From: Pseudomonadota bacterium
GTDB lineage: Bacteria; Myxococcota; Polyangia; GCA-2747355; JACKDQ01
Reading direction: 5' to 3'
Assembly (NCBI GenBank): GCA_030591195.1
Contig: JAUVBO010000134.1
Span: 1-6,924 of the forward strand
Length of the DNA: 6,924 bases
Shown: positions 4,697 to 6,924 of the stretch, one piece after another
How positions within the stretch are numbered: position 1 is the stretch's first letter
Layout: every line of letters begins with the position of its first letter
Notes under the pieces: generated by a model
Database searches by the model: none
What the model was told of the DNA's origin: nothing
The model's input: the letters and a program-made list of their open reading frames with translations, nothing else
Made by a program: the position numbers and the translations under genes

Positions 4697-6188
4697 CCCG
4701 GACATCCGCTGCCGGCGCGGAGCCCGCGTCGGCGGGGGGCCTCACGCTGTCGGTGATCCTGCCGCCGTCGCCCGTCCCGGCGTCGGTGTCGACCGCCCCG
4801 CCCGCGTCCGTCCCGGGCTTGGCAGCGAGGCCGGCATCGGGGGGCGTGGTTCGGGGGGGCGCGGTCCGGGGGGGCATGCCCGGCACGTAGACCTGGGGGA
4901 TCGCCGAGCGGAACAGGTCGAGCAGGTCGCGGACCTCGTCGCCGCTGAGCCGGACCCGGGCCTCGACCTGACTGCCGGCGCGGGTCAGGCGCAGGCGGTC
5001 GAGCATCCGGCCGAGGCCCATCAAGCGGAGCAGAATCGAGGCCCGCGCTCGGCGAAGTCGGGGCTTGATCGCGACCAGGAAGCGCTTGGCCTCGCGGTCG
5101 TCGGCGAAGCTCAGCACCGCCTCGACCAGGGCTGACTCGAGCGCCGGGATGGTCACCTGGAGGTTCGATGGGGCCGGGATGTCTCGCGGCAGGCGTACCA
5201 GGCGCGGAAGGTTGATCACCTGCAGCAACAGCCCGGGGCGCTTGCCGCGCTGCCGCCGACGGCGCTGGCGATCGTCGCCGCCACCCTCGAGCTCCATCTG
5301 CTGCAGCGCGTCGAGGAGGGTTGGCTGCTCCGCCTGGCGGTCCTTGGGGTCCGGGCTGGGCTGGCGGGCGAGCAGCAGCCCCTCGTGCTCCGGCGTGGTC
5401 AGCAGCGCCAGGCCCGGGCGGACGATCACCCGCCGGCGGTCGTGGGCCAGCTTGGGTGGCGACGGGATCGTGCCGCGGAGGCCCGCCGGCCCGCGTCGCC
5501 AGCGCATTCGCTTGTCGGCGATCCGCACCGACTCCTCGAGCACCGCCCGCAGGCGCCGCTCCGACATCCGGTGGCGGAGCGCGAGGAACGTCTCGGTCAC
5601 GCGGTAGGGGTTCGGCGTGGCGATCAGCACCGCGTCGAAGTCGCGAACCACGTCGAGCTTCGGCGACCAGAGCAGGGTCTTGAAGTCGTAGAAGACCTCG
5701 AGCAGCCGCCTGACGGCGTCCGCGTGGCGCGAGCGGCGGATGCGATCCATCCGCAACAGCAGCATCAACGCCGCGTTGCCAGGCGCCATCTTGCTCAGCG
5801 CCACCTTGCGCGTGGAGAACGGCGCGGTGGCGGCCTTCCTCGTCTTCGCGGTCTTCTTCTTGGCCCTCTTCGCCTTCTTCTTCTTCGGTCGCGCGGGGGC
5901 CTTGGCGGCCTTCTTCTTCGCCGGCGTGGCCGCCTTCTCCTGCGGCGGCTCCGGAGGCTTGGGCTGTGGCGCCGTCGGCGCCTGAGGCGCGCCGAGCCGG
6001 TTGTCGAGGTCGAGCCAGGTGATCTCCAGCTTCGGTCTCCAAGCCGGATCGCCAAAGACGCCAAGGGCCCCGGCGGCTGCCAGATGGACCACCGCCGAGA
6101 CCACGACGAATCGCGGTATCCGGTAGCCCGCGAAGCGGGCCGGAAGCGGGGTCGGGGATTGTTCTGCGCGCGCGCTCACAGCCGTCAA
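4656..6188 (-). CDS. TonB-like anchored protein with Pro-rich and histone-H1-like Lys-rich linker, function unknown
   Basis: The function is not recognised. A short cytoplasmic N-terminus precedes one membrane span (27-45, [19 protein letters not shown]) with Ser31-xxx-His35-x6-Leu42, the spacing of the S-H-L residues of the TonB transmembrane motif. Then come a Pro-rich stretch (68-82), a Lys/Ala/Pro segment (85-118; 18 of 34 residues Lys or Arg) resembling histone H1 or AlgP tails, and a folded region of about 120-435 with [20 protein letters not shown] and, later, [20 protein letters not shown]. The tail (436-510) is Pro/Ala/Asp-rich low complexity. No TonB C-terminal domain is evident. 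The start is uncertain: the TTG at 6188 gives 510 residues, a GTG at 6179 gives 507, and neither has a Shine-Dalgarno. The two middle motifs recall uncharacterised myxobacterial proteins, from memory only. Topology suggests the folded part is periplasmic. Confidence 0.75.
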   Translation of the reverse strand: MTAVSARAEQSPTPLPARFAGYRIPRFVVVSAVVHLAAAGALGVFGDPAWRPKLEITWLDLDNRLGAPQAPTAPQPKPPEPPQEKAATPAKKKAAKAPARPKKKKAKRAKKKTAKTRKAATAPFSTRKVALSKMAPGNAALMLLLRMDRIRRSRHADAVRRLLEVFYDFKTLLWSPKLDVVRDFDAVLIATPNPYRVTETFLALRHRMSERRLRAVLEESVRIADKRMRWRRGPAGLRGTIPSPPKLAHDRRRVIVRPGLALLTTPEHEGLLLARQPSPDPKDRQAEQPTLLDALQQMELEGGGDDRQRRRRQRGKRPGLLLQVINLPRLVRLPRDIPAPSNLQVTIPALESALVEAVLSFADDREAKRFLVAIKPRLRRARASILLRLMGLGRMLDRLRLTRAGSQVEARVRLSGDEVRDLLDLFRSAIPQVYVPGMPPRTAPPRTTPPDAGLAAKPGTDAGGAVDTDAGTGDGGRITDSVRPPADAGSAPAADVRATPPAARRSVARP

Positions 6189-6241
6189 CTTGAATAATAG
6201 ACCGCTTTGTGGGAAACAACTGCTCCAGCCGTCGTTTCGCC
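6189..6241. promoter_or_regulatory. Short AT-rich divergent promoter region
   Basis: The divergent gap holds a notable AT-rich spot. On the minus strand TATTAT (6199-6194) ends 5 nt before the TTG start of the TonB-like gene and 14 nt before the alternative GTG. No well-spaced -35 box is visible. If real, the transcript would be leaderless or nearly so, matching the absent Shine-Dalgarno. Confidence 0.3.
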
Positions 6242-6248
6242 GAGGAAG
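6242..6248 (+). promoter_or_regulatory. Probable ribosome binding site of the second lipoprotein gene
   Basis: GAGGAAG lies 9 nt before the ATG at 6258 and supports that start over the TTG at 6207. Confidence 0.5.
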
Positions 6249-6257
6249 ATCCCCGCG

Positions 6258-6878
6258 ATGTGTCGAACGTCACCGAGCAGCTCCACGCTCCCTCTTACGT
6301 ACAATGGACGTGGATCGCGTGCGGTTATTCTCTCGGCGGTGCCCCTGCTCGCGTCGCTGGCCCTCGTCGCCGGTTGCGGTGGCGACAGCGGCGGTCAGAA
6401 GCCGCCCGACCAGCAGGGGCCGTTCGTCCAGATCGCGGGTGCCCAGCGCACGACCTTCTCGCTCGCGCCCGAGGACGTGGACGTCAAGTGCCTGTTCAAG
6501 CGCAGCTTCGAGGAGCTCGAGTACGAGGGGCAGGATCCGGCCAGCGGCAACGGGCTGCGCCTGGTGATCAAGGACTACAAGCCCGGCGCGATGGCCCTCG
6601 AGTACGGCATCGACAAGCCCCAGCACGTGGTCGACCTGACCCTCGGCGGCGGGTTCAAGTACAGGTTCTTCCAACATCTGCGCAGCGACCAGGACGAGGT
6701 CTACAACACCCGCTGCGATCTCACGACCGAGGAGCAAGAGGCAGGCGCCACGACGCGCTACTCGGGCCACATCAACTGCACGCTGCTCTTCGCCGACGCC
6801 AGCTCACCTGACTACGCCGGTACGGACCAGCTCAACGCCTTCGTCGATCTGGTGGCGCGGTTCGAGTGTGAGCGGTGA
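6258..6878 (+). CDS. Lipoprotein, unknown function, four-cysteine mature domain
   Basis: The 206-residue product is not recognised. It has a long N-region (1-21, ending NGRGSR), a hydrophobic core AVILSAVPLLASLALVAG and a lipobox Cys40, followed by GGDSGGQKPPDQQ, a typical post-lipobox linker. There is no Asp directly after the Cys, so outer-membrane sorting would be expected by the E. coli rule. The mature domain (about 56-206) is mixed charged/hydrophobic with four more cysteines, Cys78, Cys153, Cys174 and Cys204, an even number that could form two disulfides in the periplasm. Motifs that may help a search are APEDVDVKCLFKRSFEELEY and GGGFKYRFFQHLRSDQDEVY. The ATG at 6258 is the only ATG start in frame upstream of the signal peptide; a TTG at 6207 gives 223 residues. 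The stop overlaps the next gene by 4 nt, so the two are likely translated together. Confidence 0.8.
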   Translation: MCRTSPSSSTLPLTYNGRGSRAVILSAVPLLASLALVAGCGGDSGGQKPPDQQGPFVQIAGAQRTTFSLAPEDVDVKCLFKRSFEELEYEGQDPASGNGLRLVIKDYKPGAMALEYGIDKPQHVVDLTLGGGFKYRFFQHLRSDQDEVYNTRCDLTTEEQEAGATTRYSGHINCTLLFADASSPDYAGTDQLNAFVDLVARFECER

Positions 6879-6924
6879 TCTCGCGTCACCCCGTGCGGAC
6901 GCGTCGCCTGCTGCTGATTCTGAC
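6875..6924 (+). CDS. Start of a downstream gene, truncated by the window edge
   Basis: A GTG at 6875 overlaps the TGA of the preceding lipoprotein gene in a GTGA tetranucleotide, a common arrangement for translational coupling. The 16 complete codons read (M)ISRHPVRTRRLLLILT: a basic N-region followed by the start of a hydrophobic stretch, as in a signal peptide or membrane anchor. This suggests an exported or membrane partner of the lipoprotein. Too little is present to name it. A GTG at 6868 in another frame also stays open to the end but gives a hydrophilic Ser/Ala/Asp-rich peptide and seems less likely. Confidence 0.5.
   Translation, partial: MISRHPVRTRRLLLIL

Noticed and set aside
5835..5936. 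Pyrimidine-rich TTCTTCTTC stretch considered as a simple-sequence or regulatory element
   Set aside because: It is fully explained as the reverse complement of AAG-rich codons for the Lys-rich linker of the minus-strand protein.
4300..6273. 657-codon minus-strand frame overlapping the TonB-like gene and pyrF
   Set aside because: Its translation is Arg/Pro/Ala/Gly low complexity without a membrane span or motifs, whereas the 510-residue frame has a coherent anchor, linker and domain order.
6304..6340. ATG at 6304 reading MDVDRVRLF, which could start the second lipoprotein if a frameshift joined it to the signal-peptide frame
   Set aside because: No Shine-Dalgarno precedes it and a frameshift must be assumed. 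The ATG at 6258 is in frame, has GAGGAAG upstream, and needs no error.

Overview
The window is a GC-rich bacterial chromosome segment, probably from a Myxococcota/deltaproteobacterial-type Gram-negative. The pointers are Kdo (LPS) biosynthesis, two lipoproteins with Asp/Gly/Ser-rich or Thr-Pro linkers after the lipobox, EF-hand-like Ca-binding loops, a Lys/Pro-rich TonB-like anchored protein, and strong third-position G/C. The taxonomic guess rests on style alone; no marker gene for taxonomy is present.

Layout, left to right. (1) 1-489 (+): C-terminal end of a YfhO-like membrane protein. (2) 490-899: a 410-bp convergent gap without a credible gene. It holds a small hairpin, an 11-G run, two diverged 46-bp copies of an imperfect palindrome with a shorter third relative, and three 16-bp tandem repeats just past the kdsA stop. 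It may be a decayed mobile-element end, but no transposase is visible. (3) 2685-900 (-): wbpB/wlbA-like sugar-nucleotide dehydrogenase followed after 16 nt by kdsA, a probable two-gene surface-polysaccharide operon. (4) 3789-2830 (-): a Ca-binding-type lipoprotein with three 8-residue TPTPDQGT repeats, followed by a strong hairpin that probably separates it from wbpB. (5) 4013-4696 (+): pyrF, divergent from the lipoprotein. (6) 6188-4656 (-): a 510-residue unassigned protein with a TonB-like N-terminal anchor (S-H-L signature), a Pro-rich linker and a histone-H1-like Lys-rich segment; its 3' end overlaps pyrF by 41 bp. (7) 6258-6878 (+): a second lipoprotein with four cysteines in the mature domain, coupled by a GTGA overlap to the start of another (+) gene that runs off the window at 6924.

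How it fits together: most of the content concerns the cell envelope (Kdo for LPS, a UDP-sugar acid for polysaccharide, two lipoproteins, a membrane-anchored protein, a YfhO-like membrane protein), with pyrF as an isolated housekeeping gene. I see no rRNA, tRNA, CRISPR array, intact transposase, toxin-antitoxin pair or recognisable defence system. The least explained items are the TonB-like/H1-like protein and the repeat cluster at 620-890.
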